Assembly (NCBI GenBank): GCA_027621295.1
Contig: JAQCBR010000005.1
Location: 1 to 64,000 of the forward strand
DNA: 64,000 bases
Source of the DNA: Planctomycetota bacterium
GTDB lineage: Bacteria > Planctomycetota > UBA1135 > UBA2386
Direction: 5' to 3'
In this document: positions 42,314 to 51,839 of the stretch, piece by piece
Numbering within the stretch: the stretch's first letter is position 1
Layout: every line of letters begins with the position of its first letter
Notes under the pieces: generated by a model
The model's input: the letters and a program-made list of their open reading frames with translations, nothing else
Told to the model about the DNA's origin: nothing
The model's database searches: none
Made by a program: the position numbers and the translations under genes

Positions 42314-43927
42314 TCAGAACATCACGAACTCGGTCGCTGGCGTGGTGGCGAAGCCCCACGTCGCAGCTGCACCAGCGTCGACGACGAAGCCCTGCACGAA
42401 GATCGACGCGCCGCGGAACTGCGGGATCGCCGGGATCGGCAGAGGCAGCGTCGTCAGGCCGTCGCCGGCACCCTGGCCACCGAGCTGCGCGCCGAAGGTG
42501 CGGCCGATGTCCAGGTCGACAGCGATCGGGACAGGCACGGGGTAGGTCCGGGTCGCGAAGCTCAGCGCGAACACCGCCGGCGCACCGCCGAGACCGTCCG
42601 CGAGGCCGACCTTGAAGTCGGGGCTACCGACGACGGCCGGCTGCTGGTCGAGCAGGCGCGGGGCGAAGCCGCCGGTGCCGATGCTGGCGATCCCGATCTG
42701 GCGGTTCGGGGCGCGTTCGCTGCGGAGCCGCGGCCGGTCGAACGGGGGCAGCTCCTGCGCGACGCGCGGGTCGGTCAGACCGTTGACCAGGAAGTCGGTG
42801 ATCACCGGACGGGCCTGCGGCGGCACGCGGACCTGGTTCAGGATCGGGTCCCGGTTGTCCGGGAAGTTGGGCAGCTGCCGGTCGTAGAAGCGGAGCACTT
42901 CGTCGAGCGTCGTGAACCCGCCGTTGTGCATGAAGGTCCGCTTGAGGCCGACGTTGCGCAGGCTCGGCACCTTGAAGCGGCCGCGGTCCGCGACGTTGTT
43001 GGTCACGCCCTGGCGGCCGTTGTCTTCCTGGACCGGACGCAGCCCGAGCGTGCGGAACGAGTGGTCGGTGAAGAACGGCGGCGTGTGGCAGCGCGCGCAC
43101 TGCGACTGGCTGAACGCCTGCATGCCCATCCGCTGCGATTGCGTGAGCGCCGTCGGGTCGCCCGCCACGAAGCGGTCCCACGGCGTCTGGTCGGCGACGA
43201 GCGTCCGCTCGTAGGTCGCGATCGCGAACGCGATGCGCACCGGCGTGATCGCCGGGTCGCCGAACGCGGCCTGGAACAGGTCCGGGTAGCTCGTCCCGGC
43301 AGCGAGCGCCTGCGCGATGTCGGCCGGGTGGTTGGTCGCGACCGACAGCGGCTTCACCTGCGCGAGCTTGCTGGTCAGCTCGGCCCAGGTCCGCCCCTCG
43401 TGGGCCATCTCGGTCGAGTCCATCAGCGGGTGCAGCGACTGCGCCTCCAGCGAGCCGCCGTCAGGGATCACCACGCGTCCGGTCAGCGGGTCGTTGAACG
43501 CCGGTCCCGCGCGGCCGTCCCAGAACTGCCGCGGCGCGAACTGGCTCGTGATCGCCGACTGGGCGGCGCGCCGCGTCACCTGCCGATCGAGGCCGAACGT
43601 CGCCGAAGGCGCGAAGTCGTTGGCCGCATCCTGGTGGACGATGCCGAGCGACGCGAGCACGTCGTCCGGCGTGTTCTCACGGCCGTCGAGGCCGGGGTGC
43701 AGTCCGAGGCGCGGGTCGGCGCCGCCGGCGGTCGCCGGACGGTGGCAGGTCCCGCAGGCGACGGTGTCGTCGCTCGACAGCTGCTCGTCCCAGAACAGGA
43801 TCTTGCCGAGGACGGCCTTCTCGGCCGTGATCGGGTTCTGCGCAGGCGCCGGGACCGGCGGCAGGCCCTGCGCGGTCAGCGACGCCGCGAGGTGGAGCAC
43901 CGAGAGGGCGAAGAAGGTGTTTCGCAT
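42314..43927 (-). CDS. Di-haem cytochrome-c peroxidase/MauG-like protein with C-terminal module
   Basis: Exported protein of 537 residues. Signal peptide MRNTFFALSVLHLAASLTAQ. Two haem-c motifs, CGTCH near residue 58 and CARCH near 277, with intervening family phrases (KILFWDEQLSSDD, FAPRQFWDGRAGPAFNDP, RFKVPSLRNVGLKRTFMHNG). These match the bacterial di-haem peroxidase/MauG family, so peroxide reduction or oxidation of a periplasmic protein is expected. The last about 100 residues (LPLPIPAIPQFRGASIFVQG) are a further beta module like those of other secreted proteins here, an unusual addition for this family. The ATG at 43927 is clear. Confidence 0.9.
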   Translation of the reverse strand: MRNTFFALSVLHLAASLTAQGLPPVPAPAQNPITAEKAVLGKILFWDEQLSSDDTVACGTCHRPATAGGADPRLGLHPGLDGRENTPDDVLASLGIVHQDAANDFAPSATFGLDRQVTRRAAQSAITSQFAPRQFWDGRAGPAFNDPLTGRVVIPDGGSLEAQSLHPLMDSTEMAHEGRTWAELTSKLAQVKPLSVATNHPADIAQALAAGTSYPDLFQAAFGDPAITPVRIAFAIATYERTLVADQTPWDRFVAGDPTALTQSQRMGMQAFSQSQCARCHTPPFFTDHSFRTLGLRPVQEDNGRQGVTNNVADRGRFKVPSLRNVGLKRTFMHNGGFTTLDEVLRFYDRQLPNFPDNRDPILNQVRVPPQARPVITDFLVNGLTDPRVAQELPPFDRPRLRSERAPNRQIGIASIGTGGFAPRLLDQQPAVVGSPDFKVGLADGLGGAPAVFALSFATRTYPVPVPIAVDLDIGRTFGAQLGGQGAGDGLTTLPLPIPAIPQFRGASIFVQGFVVDAGAAATWGFATTPATEFVMF

Positions 43928-44194
43928 GGGGATTCCCGTTCGAGAGGGTCGGGATGTTCGGGGGCGCGCTGCGGAACGGGGCGCCCGGGCGGGTATCCAC
44001 CGGAGGTCTCAGAATTGTGTCGACGGCGTGCGGGCCCGCTCGGAACAAGGCATTCCGCCGTGCGGAACCGAACGAATGAGCGCCGCCAGAGGGCTCGATC
44101 CAGGCCCGTGCGGCACGACCGCGAGAGGCTTCGGACAACGATATCCCCCGACGACCGCGGCCGCGGCCGCAGGCGCACGGGGCGGTCGGTCTGC

Positions 44195-44323
44195 TCACCA
44201 GGTAGCGGCCGCGAACGCCGCGGCGAACGCCACCGCGAACGCGATCAGGGTGCTGACGACGAGCGTTCGGCGGTCGGGCACTCGGGAGCCGCCGCCTCCC
44301 GTTGGGGTGATGTCGCCAGTCAT
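44195..44323 (-). CDS. Small single-span membrane protein (42 residues)
   Basis: A 42-residue open frame with one hydrophobic helix at the end (TLVVSTLIAFAVAFAAAFAA) after a Gly/Thr-rich, positively charged N-terminus. Its ATG overlaps the stop of the M1 peptidase gene by four bases (ATGA), the same coupling used by many real gene pairs in the window; this is the main reason to accept it. No family is recognised. It may be a membrane-bound partner of the peptidase or a small regulatory peptide. Confidence 0.55.
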   Translation of the reverse strand: MTGDITPTGGGGSRVPDRRTLVVSTLIAFAVAFAAAFAAATW

Positions 44324-45969
44324 CGTCGCCCCGTCGTCCGCAGCAGCCAGCTGTCGGGGTCGACCTCGTGTTCGCGGCCCGCGAGATCGACCTGCCCCTT
44401 CCCGTTCTCCATCTCCACCCGCACGACCTCGTCCCCGATCCGCACCGGCACTGGCATCGGGAAGGGCAGGTCGTCCGGCGTCTCCCAGCGAAGGTGCAGC
44501 ACGCCGTCCCGAACCTCCTGTTCGAGCGTCGGCAGCTTCGGCTGGTGGACGTAGACGTCGAAGAACCACCGGAGGTCGCGTTCCGCGATGCTCTCGGCGA
44601 TCTCGCGGATCTCGTCGGTGTCGGTGAAGCGGCACTGGCTGCCGTCGGTCAACTTCTCCATCGCCGGGTCGGGATAGGCCCAGCGGCGAACGACCTTGAA
44701 GAAGGTCTCGTCGCCGATCAGGTAGCGCAGCGAGTGGCAGATCCAGCTGCCCTTGTAGTAGATGTCGTTGCCGCTGCCCGCGAAGTAGATGCCCTGCGAG
44801 TCGACGCCGCCGCGCGGGGCGACCGCGACCCTGTTGACGAGGCTGCGGCGCTTGATGCCCATCTCGGTGCGGTAGGCCTCGGGTCCCATCCGGCTCTCGA
44901 TGTACAGCGCCTGCATGTAGGTGCCGATGCCCTCGTGGATCCACATGTCCTTCCAGTTCCGGTTGGTCACGAGGTTCGCCCACCACTCGTGACACATCTC
45001 GTGGTGGTGGAGCCAGTCGTAGTCGAAGCCCGTCCGCCGGTAGCGGTTGCCGTAGGCGATGATCGTCTGGTGCTCCATGCCGAGGTGCGGCGTCTCGACG
45101 ATGCCGTACTTCTCGTTGCGGAACGGGTAGGGGCCGCAGACCTCCTCCATGTGCCGCACGTGGTCGAGGAACTCGGGCAGCGCCTTCTCCGCGCGGCCGC
45201 GGTTCTCCGGCAGCACCCAGAAGAACACCGGCAGCTCGGTGCCGTCGACGCAGGTGTAGGTCGTCTCGATGACCTCGTAGGGCGCGATGTTCAGCGCGAC
45301 GCCGTAGTTGGCGATCGGGTTGATCGTCTGCCAGTGGAACGTCGTCCAGCCGTCGGCGGTCTCGGCGCCCTTCAGCACGCCGTTCGACGCGCAGACCAGG
45401 CCCTCCGGCACGCTGATCCACAGGTCCATGCCGTCCGGCTCGTCGTCCGGCCGGTCCTTGCAAGGCCACCACAGGTCCGCGCCCTCACCCTGGCACGACG
45501 TCGCGATCCAGGGCGCGCCGGACTTGGTCTCCGCCCACGTGAAGCCACCCTTCCACGGCGGACTCGGCGCGACGCGCGGCTCACCCTCGTAGTCCACCGT
45601 CACCTCGAGCGACTCGCCCTCCTTGGCCGGCGGCGCGAAGTCGACGAACACCCGAAGGTCCCGGTGCTCGAACTTCGCCTTCTTGCCGGCGACCCGCACC
45701 CCGCTGACCGTGAACGCCTCGTCCAGGTCCAGCGCGATCCGCGCCGTGCCCGCCGCCACGTCAGAGCGCATCGTCAGCGACCCGCCGATCCACTTCCGGG
45801 CAGGATCGACCCTCAGCCGCAGGTCGTAGTGCCGGACGTCGTAGGCGTCCTGCTCGGGAATCGGGGCTCCGCCCGAGGTCTGCTGCGCGTCGAGCGCAGC
45901 CACCCCGGCCAGCGAGCCCACCGAGACGAACAGCGCGTTCCGCGCCCACTGCGTCAGCGTCGAGTGCAC
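44320..45969 (-). CDS. Exported M1-family metallopeptidase
   Basis: Zinc aminopeptidase-like protein of 549 residues. It has a signal peptide after the GTG at 45969 (ARNALFVSVGSLAGVAALDAQ). The zinc-binding HEMCH, near residue 322, sits in HHHEMCHEWWANLV, and the third ligand Glu lies in WIHEGIGTYMQ. The N-terminal beta-domain (YDVRHYDLRLRVD, PSPPWKGGFTWAE) matches M1 proteins. The exopeptidase GxMEN motif appears as LGMEHQ, so the N-terminal specificity may differ from classic aminopeptidase N. It is shorter than full M1 enzymes because the C-terminal helical domain is absent. It overlaps a 42-residue gene at its 3' end. Confidence 0.9.
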   Translation of the reverse strand: MHSTLTQWARNALFVSVGSLAGVAALDAQQTSGGAPIPEQDAYDVRHYDLRLRVDPARKWIGGSLTMRSDVAAGTARIALDLDEAFTVSGVRVAGKKAKFEHRDLRVFVDFAPPAKEGESLEVTVDYEGEPRVAPSPPWKGGFTWAETKSGAPWIATSCQGEGADLWWPCKDRPDDEPDGMDLWISVPEGLVCASNGVLKGAETADGWTTFHWQTINPIANYGVALNIAPYEVIETTYTCVDGTELPVFFWVLPENRGRAEKALPEFLDHVRHMEEVCGPYPFRNEKYGIVETPHLGMEHQTIIAYGNRYRRTGFDYDWLHHHEMCHEWWANLVTNRNWKDMWIHEGIGTYMQALYIESRMGPEAYRTEMGIKRRSLVNRVAVAPRGGVDSQGIYFAGSGNDIYYKGSWICHSLRYLIGDETFFKVVRRWAYPDPAMEKLTDGSQCRFTDTDEIREIAESIAERDLRWFFDVYVHQPKLPTLEQEVRDGVLHLRWETPDDLPFPMPVPVRIGDEVVRVEMENGKGQVDLAGREHEVDPDSWLLRTTGRR

Positions 45970-46064
45970 GCGGCGGATGGTAGCAGGCGACGCGCACTGT
46001 CACGGACAGTCCCGTGCCCGCCTTGTCGAGACCCTCGCACCGCTGGCGGGCTCGGCGCGACGGC

Positions 46065-46427
46065 CTACGCCCGCAGCACGCTCTCCATCTTCTTTCCCTT
46101 CGCCAACTCGTCGACCAGCTTGTCGAGGTAGCGGACCTTCTGCGTCAGTGGGTTCTCGATGTCCTCGACGCGGTGCCCGCAGATCACGCCGGTGATCTTG
46201 CCGGCGTTGGCGTTCAGCTTCGCCTGCGCGAAGAAGGCCTCGAAGGTCGTGCCCTTGTCGATGTGCTTCTGGACCGCTGCGGGCGTGTAGCCCGTCAGCC
46301 AGCGGATCACCTGCAGCAGCTCGTCCTCGGTCCGGCCCTTCTTGACGACCTTGTTGACGTAGTGCGGGTAGACGGTCCCGAAGGCCATCTCTGCAATGCG
46401 TTCGTCCGAGGACTTGGGTGGAGCCAT
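46065..46427 (-). CDS. DUF2200-family protein
   Basis: Cytoplasmic protein of 120 residues matching the DUF2200 family over its full length (IAEMAFGTVYPHYVNKVV, RTEDELLQVIRWLTGYT, ICGHRVEDIENPLTQKVRYLDKLVDELAKG). The ATG at 46427 is the family-consistent start. It lies 95 bases before the M1 peptidase start and 44 bases after the aminotransferase stop, on the same strand. Function unknown. Confidence 0.92.
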   Translation of the reverse strand: MAPPKSSDERIAEMAFGTVYPHYVNKVVKKGRTEDELLQVIRWLTGYTPAAVQKHIDKGTTFEAFFAQAKLNANAGKITGVICGHRVEDIENPLTQKVRYLDKLVDELAKGKKMESVLRA

Positions 46428-46471
46428 GGTCCTGAGCATCGGCGCCGCCGAAGGCGCCAGCAACCGCCTGG

Positions 46472-47722
46472 TCAGGCCCTACCCGCGGCCACGTCCGCCC
46501 GATACTCGTCCAGCACCCTCTTCAGGATCGCCACGTCCGACTCGAAGGTCTCCGGCAGCAGCGGGCCGAACGAGAAGCGGAAGTAGGACTCGTAGGGCGA
46601 ACGGTAGTTCGGGTCCTTGGAGTGGGGGCGAGCCATGTCGCAGTCGAAGCCTTCGAGGATCGCCGCGCCGTGGCGGAAGAGGCGCTTGTTGAGCTCGTTC
46701 GCGTTGAGGCCGTCTGGGAGCTCGAGCCAGTGGTAGAAGCCACCGTCGCCGGTGTGGACCTTCAGGCCCATGTTCGCGAAGGCCTCGCCGTAGCGAGCGC
46801 GCTGCATGCCGTAGTGCCGCTCGACGGCGTCGCGGGCCTGTGCGACGCGGTTCGGCTCCAGCAGCTTGGCGGCGTAGAGCTGCGATGGGTGGGAGACGCC
46901 GCCCATGCCGAAGCTCGAGTAGTTGGCCATCGTCTCGACGTTCTTCTTGCTGGCGATGATCCAGCCGATGCGGATGCCGGGGCACTGCAGGCCCTTGGTG
47001 CACGCGCCGGCGAGGAACACGTTGCTGTTGTCGAGGTCCTTCACGTAGCGGATGCCGCTGACGCCCTTCGAGCCGTGGAACATCTCGTAGGCCTCATCGA
47101 GCAGGATGCCGTTGCCGGGCTGTTCGGCGAACGCGATCAGCTCTTCGAGCTCGGCGCCAGCCCGCGTGTGGCCGGTCGGGTTGCCGGGGTTCGAGATGAT
47201 CGGCAGCAGGTGGGTCTTGGCGTTGAGGCCCGACCGATCGAAGTACTCGGCGTTCGACGGGTGGAAGCCGTTCTCCTTCGTGAACGGCACCACGCGCCAG
47301 CTGCTGTCCGTCTGCGTCAGGATGTCGAGGTAGGCCGGCCACTCGGCGTTGCCGATCCGCACTTCGACGTGCTTCTTGAGGAAGGCGAGGATCGTGTAGA
47401 TGCCCGGCCGACCTCCCGCGAAGACCATCACGTTCTCCGGCGTGATGTTCGACCCGTAGAAGCTGTTGTAGTGCTCGGCGATCGCGTCCCGCAGCAGCGG
47501 GTGCCCCCAGGCCTTCGGGTAGAACCGGTCTTCCCACGTCACGTCGACGCTGCTCGGCAGCTCGGGGCCGCCCTCGAGCTGCGTCGTCAGCGGAAAGCCC
47601 TGCGACCACGGGTGCGTGCCCGGCGTGCCCATGAACTGCCCGAAGCTGTCCCGGAACGCGTAGAGCGTCTCGTAGATCCCCATCGGCGGGCAGTTGTCGG
47701 AGAGGAAGGAGGGGCGATTCAT
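46472..47722 (-). CDS. Class I/II PLP-dependent aminotransferase
   Basis: Fold-type I aminotransferase of 416 residues. PLP-binding lysine in GACTKGLQCPGIRIGW. Other family blocks are VFAGGRPGIYTILAFL, IISNPGNPTGHTRAGAELEE, ILLDEAYEMFHG and FRFSFGPLLPETF. The amino-donor specificity cannot be told from these motifs. It starts with ATG at 47722. The following DUF2200 gene is 44 bases away. A housekeeping role in amino-acid metabolism is most likely. Confidence 0.9.
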   Translation of the reverse strand: MNRPSFLSDNCPPMGIYETLYAFRDSFGQFMGTPGTHPWSQGFPLTTQLEGGPELPSSVDVTWEDRFYPKAWGHPLLRDAIAEHYNSFYGSNITPENVMVFAGGRPGIYTILAFLKKHVEVRIGNAEWPAYLDILTQTDSSWRVVPFTKENGFHPSNAEYFDRSGLNAKTHLLPIISNPGNPTGHTRAGAELEELIAFAEQPGNGILLDEAYEMFHGSKGVSGIRYVKDLDNSNVFLAGACTKGLQCPGIRIGWIIASKKNVETMANYSSFGMGGVSHPSQLYAAKLLEPNRVAQARDAVERHYGMQRARYGEAFANMGLKVHTGDGGFYHWLELPDGLNANELNKRLFRHGAAILEGFDCDMARPHSKDPNYRSPYESYFRFSFGPLLPETFESDVAILKRVLDEYRADVAAGRA

Positions 47723-47851
47723 CGGGGCGGATTCGGCTCGGGTCGGTGCGTGCGCCGCCGGGTCGTCCGGCGGACCGCGCTGACGATGTCGACCCTGCTG
47801 CCCCCGCGCAACTGGGAGTGCCAGGTGCTGCCTCCAGCGCTGGATCGAGCG

Positions 47852-48196
47852 TCAGCGCGGGCCGCGTGACCCCTGCCCTTCGGACCCGCGTGCCTCTGCG
47901 TCCGGCGGCGAAGGCTTCTCGGGCCTTGGGTCGCCAGGAGCGGGGTCGACGTGCGTGGGGGGAGTGGGATCGACCACAGCGGCCGCACGGCCGGGATTCG
48001 GGGACGCGCACATCGCGACCATGCCCACGAGCACGCCGCTCACCGTTGCGAGAAGGCAGCCGAGGAGAGACCACCGGCCGTCGTGCGGGACGGGGCGCGC
48101 CTCATCCGGTCGGGCGTCGTCGCGCGCGTCCGTCGAGGTCCCCAGATCCTGCCTCGGATCGTCCTCGGACATCTCTCTGTTCGAATCGTCCATCAT
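47852..48196 (-). CDS. Predicted single-span membrane protein
   Basis: Open frame of 114 residues, not recognised. A very acidic N-terminal half (EDDPRQDLGTSTDARDDARPD) precedes one hydrophobic helix (SLLGCLLATVSGVLVGMVAM), and a Pro-rich tail follows (VDPTPPTHVDPAPGDPRPE). That tail would lie on the far side of the membrane. ATGs at 48196 and 48193 adjoin, with a third possible start at 48172. It is divergent from the SDR gene. Composition favours a real gene, but coding evidence is weaker than for its neighbours. Confidence 0.55.
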   Translation of the reverse strand: MMDDSNREMSEDDPRQDLGTSTDARDDARPDEARPVPHDGRWSLLGCLLATVSGVLVGMVAMCASPNPGRAAAVVDPTPPTHVDPAPGDPRPEKPSPPDAEARGSEGQGSRGPR

Positions 48197-48309
48197 CGCG
48201 GCCCGCCGGCAGAGCGTTTCGTCGGCCGTCGGGTGGACAAGTTCGTCGAGCCCTGTCGGGCCGGAGTGATCGCTCGACCCCACGGCGCCCCGTCGCCACT
48301 CTTGGGGCG

Positions 48310-49065
48310 ATGAACCAGGATCTCGCGTTCGTCACCGGCACGTCCCGCGGAATCGGCCACGCGGTCGCCGTCGAGCTCCTGGCACGCGGAGTCGAAGTGG
48401 TCGGCGTGTCGCGCGACGAGCCCGCCGACCTCGGTGCGGGCTACCGCCACTACCGCTGCGATCTCGCCGACCTGGACGCGGTCGCGCGCGTCTTCGACGA
48501 GGTCATCCCGTCCGAGGTCTCGCTCGAGGGGCGCCGCAGGGTCGGGCTCGTCAACAACGCCGCGGTCCTCGACTGCCGAACGGTGGCGGCCTCCGATCTG
48601 GACGGCCTGGAGCGTGCGTTCCGGATCAACGCGGTCGTGCCGATCTGGCTGCACGGCTGGCTGCTGCGCCGCACAGCGCGTGACCAGCAGGTTCGGATCG
48701 TCGACGTGTCGAGCGGGGCCGCGCAATCGGCGATCCCCGGCTGGAGCGCCTATTGCGCGACGAAGGCGGCGCTCAGGATGGCGGGTGCGGTCCTCGGCGC
48801 GGAGCTCGACGAGGTGGGGGACTTGGCTGGCCGGGACCTCTCGATCGTGTCCTACGCGCCCGGCGTCGTCGCCACGGACATGCAGGCCCGTATCCGCGGT
48901 GCCGAGCTCACCGCGTTCCCGAGACGCGCGCGCTTCGATGCGCTCCACGCCGAACGTCAGCTGCTGGACCCCGAGGTGCCAGCCGCGGAGATCGCGGCAC
49001 TCCTGCGAAACGACACCCCCCGGGGGTTCTCGGAGCGGCGGGTGGGTGCTTCGAGCGGGGCGTGA
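48310..49065 (+). CDS. Short-chain dehydrogenase/reductase, sepiapterin-reductase-like
   Basis: NAD(P)-dependent oxidoreductase of 251 residues with a classic Rossmann fold. Coenzyme motif TGTSRGIG at residues 9-16, VNNAA, catalytic Ser in VSSGAAQ, and the YxxxK pair in YCATK. The basic residues after the first strand (VGVSRDE) fit NADPH preference. The pattern of the central part resembles sepiapterin reductase, but substrate is not decided by sequence alone. It starts at the ATG at 48310. The gene is flanked by non-coding spacers. Confidence 0.9.
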   Translation: MNQDLAFVTGTSRGIGHAVAVELLARGVEVVGVSRDEPADLGAGYRHYRCDLADLDAVARVFDEVIPSEVSLEGRRRVGLVNNAAVLDCRTVAASDLDGLERAFRINAVVPIWLHGWLLRRTARDQQVRIVDVSSGAAQSAIPGWSAYCATKAALRMAGAVLGAELDEVGDLAGRDLSIVSYAPGVVATDMQARIRGAELTAFPRRARFDALHAERQLLDPEVPAAEIAALLRNDTPRGFSERRVGASSGA

Positions 49066-49202
49066 GCCGCGTTGCCGTGGACAAGGGTTCGGCGCCGCGG
49101 CCGATTGCAGCCACTCGCGTGGCGGCGCTGCCCGGCCCGATGCGGAGTGCGCGTCCCCATGCCGAAGTCATCGGAGCGGTCGCCGCGGTCTAGGATGACG
49201 CG

Positions 49203-51806
49203 ATGCCTCGCATCGCGCTCTCCGTCCTGCTCGTCGCTGCTGCCGGATACGCCCACGCGCAGGTCCCCCTGACCAGCGAGCAGCTGCGCGGACTGACCTT
49301 CCGAAGCCTCGGTCCGTGCCTGACCACGGGCCGGATCGCGGACCTCGAGGTGAGTCCGCACGACCCAGATCTCTGGTTCCTCGCTTCGGCGTCGGGCGGG
49401 TTGTTCCGGAGCGAGGACGGCGGCGATCACTGGGCGGCGATCTTCGACGCACACGAGGGCTACTCGCTGGGCTGCGTCGTCGTGGACCCGCGCGACCGGA
49501 ACGTGGTCTGGCTAGGGACCGGTGAGAACACGCACAACCGCAGCACGTCGTACGGCACCGGCGTCTACAAGTCGCTCGACGGCGGCGACACGTGGTCGTG
49601 CGTCGGGCTCACCGGCACCGAGAAGATCCAGGAGATCCTGATCGACCCGCGGGACTCCGAGGTCGTCTACGTGGTTGCGCCCGGGCCCTTGTGGCGGGCA
49701 GGCGGCGAGCGCGGTCTCTACAAGACGGTCGACGGCGGCGAGACGTGGACGCGCGCGCTCCACATGAGCGACGACACGGGCATCACCGACGCCGCGTTCC
49801 GTCCCGGCGATCCCGACGTGATCTACGCCGCTGCCTACCAGCGCCGTCGTCACAACGCGATGTGTGTCGCGGGCGGTCCCGAAGCCGGCATCCTGCGGAG
49901 CACGGACGCGGGCGCGACCTGGCGCAGGATCGAGGTCGGTCTGCCGGACGTGGACATGGGGCGGATCGCGCTGGCCGTCGATCCGCGTGCACCGCTGCGT
50001 GTCTGTGCGACGGTCGTCGCGCGCGGCGAGGCAGGCGGCACGTTCGTCAGTGAGGACGGCGGCGACAGCTGGACCAAGCACAGCGACTACGCGGGCGGGG
50101 ATCCCCAGTACTACGGCGAGCTGTTCGTGGACCCGCACCGACCCGACACGCTTTGGAACGTCGACGTGCGCGTGATGCGGAGCACGGACCTCGGTCGGAC
50201 GTGGGGTCCGCTGCCGTTCGCGATGCACGTCGACAACCACGAGGTCGTCTTCGACCCCGCCGACCCGGCGCACGTCTGGATCGGCAACGACGGCGGGCTC
50301 TACGAAACGCACGGCTACGACCACGACCGACCCCAAGCCGCGCGCTGGCGCCACTTCACCAACCTGCCGCTGTCCCAGTTCTACCGGGTGTCGTGCGACC
50401 TATCGCGACCGTTCTACCGCGTCACGGGCGGCGCCCAGGACAACGGCACGATCGCGGGACCGTCGCGCAGCGAGAACCGGATCGGCGTGCGCACGAGTGA
50501 CTGGTTCACGGTCGGCGGCGGCGACGGGTTCCAGGCATTCTTCGACCCCACGCGGTCGGAGCTCGTCTACGGCCAGTCGCAGAACGGCGCGCTCTACCGA
50601 CTCGATCTGTCCACGGGCCAGCGCGCCGGCATCCGGCCGACGCAGGGTGCCGAGGACGGCGGTCGCTGGCACTGGGACAGCCCGCTGCTCGTCAGTCGCC
50701 ACGCCGACGGACGCCTCTACTACGCAGGTGAGCGGGTCTACCGCAGCGACGACCGCGGGGACGGCTGGACCGCGATCAGCGGCGACCTGACGCGCAACCT
50801 GGACCGAACTCAGCTCCCGATCATGGGCAAGGTCCAGGACGCGGACGCCGTCGGGCTACATCTCTACACGACGACGATGAGCGTCGTGACCGCGCTCGAC
50901 GAGTCGCCGCGAGTGCCGGGCCTTCTCTACGCGGGCAGCGACGACGGTCTGGTGCACGTCACCGAGAACGGCGGTCGTTCGTGGACGCGCGTCGAACGGC
51001 TGGGGCCCGCGCCCGAGCAGTCCTACGTCACCGACCTGTTCGCATCGGCGCTGGACGACGATGTCGTGTTCGCGACCGTCAACAACTGGCAGCTCGGCGA
51101 CTTCCGACCCTGGGTCCTGCGCAGCGACGACCGTGGGCGGACGTGGACCGACATCACGGGCAACCTGCCGCAGCGATCGGGCACGTGGTCGATCGTGCAG
51201 GACGGCGAGGCGGCCGGGCTGCTCTTCGTCGGCACGGAGTTCGGCGTCTACGTGACCATCGACGGCGGCGGGCACTGGACGCTGATGGAGGCAGGGATGC
51301 CGCGTATCCAGGCGCGCGACCTGCACCTGCAAGCACAGTGGCACGACCTCGTCGTGGGCACCTTCGGCCGCGGGATCTTCGTGCTCGACGACATCTCGGC
51401 GCTGCGCGATCTGACGCCGGACCTGCTCGCCTCCGAGGCGGCGCTGCTCCGCTGTCGGCCGGCGCCGCGGTTCGAGGAGCGCCGGGAGGTCCCCGCGGTG
51501 TGGGGCAACGAGACGGCCCCGAATCCGCCGTTCGGCGCCACGCTGACGTACTACGTCGGCGCCGCGCTCGGTGACCGCAGCCTCTTGCTGGCGATCTCCG
51601 ATGCGGCCGGCGAGACCGTCCGCGAGCTCGAGCTGGCGGCGACCACTGGCCTGCACCGGGTGACCTGGGACCTGCGCAACGGCGGTCGAGGCCGCGAGCT
51701 CGTGTCTGTCGCCCGCTACGCAGCGCAGCTCATGGTCGTCGGACCCGAGGGGCGAGAGCCAATCGGCGAGCCGCAGGAAGTGTGGGTCACCGACCTGGAG
51801 CGGTGA
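49203..51806 (+). CDS. Secreted sortilin/VPS10-like Asp-box beta-propeller protein
   Basis: Exported protein of 867 residues with signal peptide ALSVLLVAAAGYAHAQ. About ten Asp-box/BNR-type repeats are visible: SEDGGDHW, SLDGGDTW, TVDGGETW, STDAGATW, SEDGGDSW, STDLGRTW, SDDRGDGW, TENGGRSW, SDDRGRTW and TIDGGGHW. They predict one or two large beta-propellers. A beta-sandwich tail follows after about residue 770. The protein type is common in planctomycetes and often annotated as glycosyl hydrolase, but catalytic residues were not seen. The start at 49203 has no strong ribosome-binding site. Confidence 0.88.
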   Translation: MPRIALSVLLVAAAGYAHAQVPLTSEQLRGLTFRSLGPCLTTGRIADLEVSPHDPDLWFLASASGGLFRSEDGGDHWAAIFDAHEGYSLGCVVVDPRDRNVVWLGTGENTHNRSTSYGTGVYKSLDGGDTWSCVGLTGTEKIQEILIDPRDSEVVYVVAPGPLWRAGGERGLYKTVDGGETWTRALHMSDDTGITDAAFRPGDPDVIYAAAYQRRRHNAMCVAGGPEAGILRSTDAGATWRRIEVGLPDVDMGRIALAVDPRAPLRVCATVVARGEAGGTFVSEDGGDSWTKHSDYAGGDPQYYGELFVDPHRPDTLWNVDVRVMRSTDLGRTWGPLPFAMHVDNHEVVFDPADPAHVWIGNDGGLYETHGYDHDRPQAARWRHFTNLPLSQFYRVSCDLSRPFYRVTGGAQDNGTIAGPSRSENRIGVRTSDWFTVGGGDGFQAFFDPTRSELVYGQSQNGALYRLDLSTGQRAGIRPTQGAEDGGRWHWDSPLLVSRHADGRLYYAGERVYRSDDRGDGWTAISGDLTRNLDRTQLPIMGKVQDADAVGLHLYTTTMSVVTALDESPRVPGLLYAGSDDGLVHVTENGGRSWTRVERLGPAPEQSYVTDLFASALDDDVVFATVNNWQLGDFRPWVLRSDDRGRTWTDITGNLPQRSGTWSIVQDGEAAGLLFVGTEFGVYVTIDGGGHWTLMEAGMPRIQARDLHLQAQWHDLVVGTFGRGIFVLDDISALRDLTPDLLASEAALLRCRPAPRFEERREVPAVWGNETAPNPPFGATLTYYVGAALGDRSLLLAISDAAGETVRELELAATTGLHRVTWDLRNGGRGRELVSVARYAAQLMVVGPEGREPIGEPQEVWVTDLER

Positions 51807-51839
51807 GCCTCTCCCAAGGGAGCGATGACTTGCTGAGCC

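Noticed and set aside
42140-44554. An 804-codon plus-strand frame covering the peroxidase gene.
   Set aside because: Antisense to a gene with two haem motifs and a signal peptide; product is unlike any protein.
44368-46131. A 587-codon plus-strand frame opposite the M1 peptidase.
   Set aside because: Antisense artefact; zinc-binding motif and signal peptide are on the minus strand.
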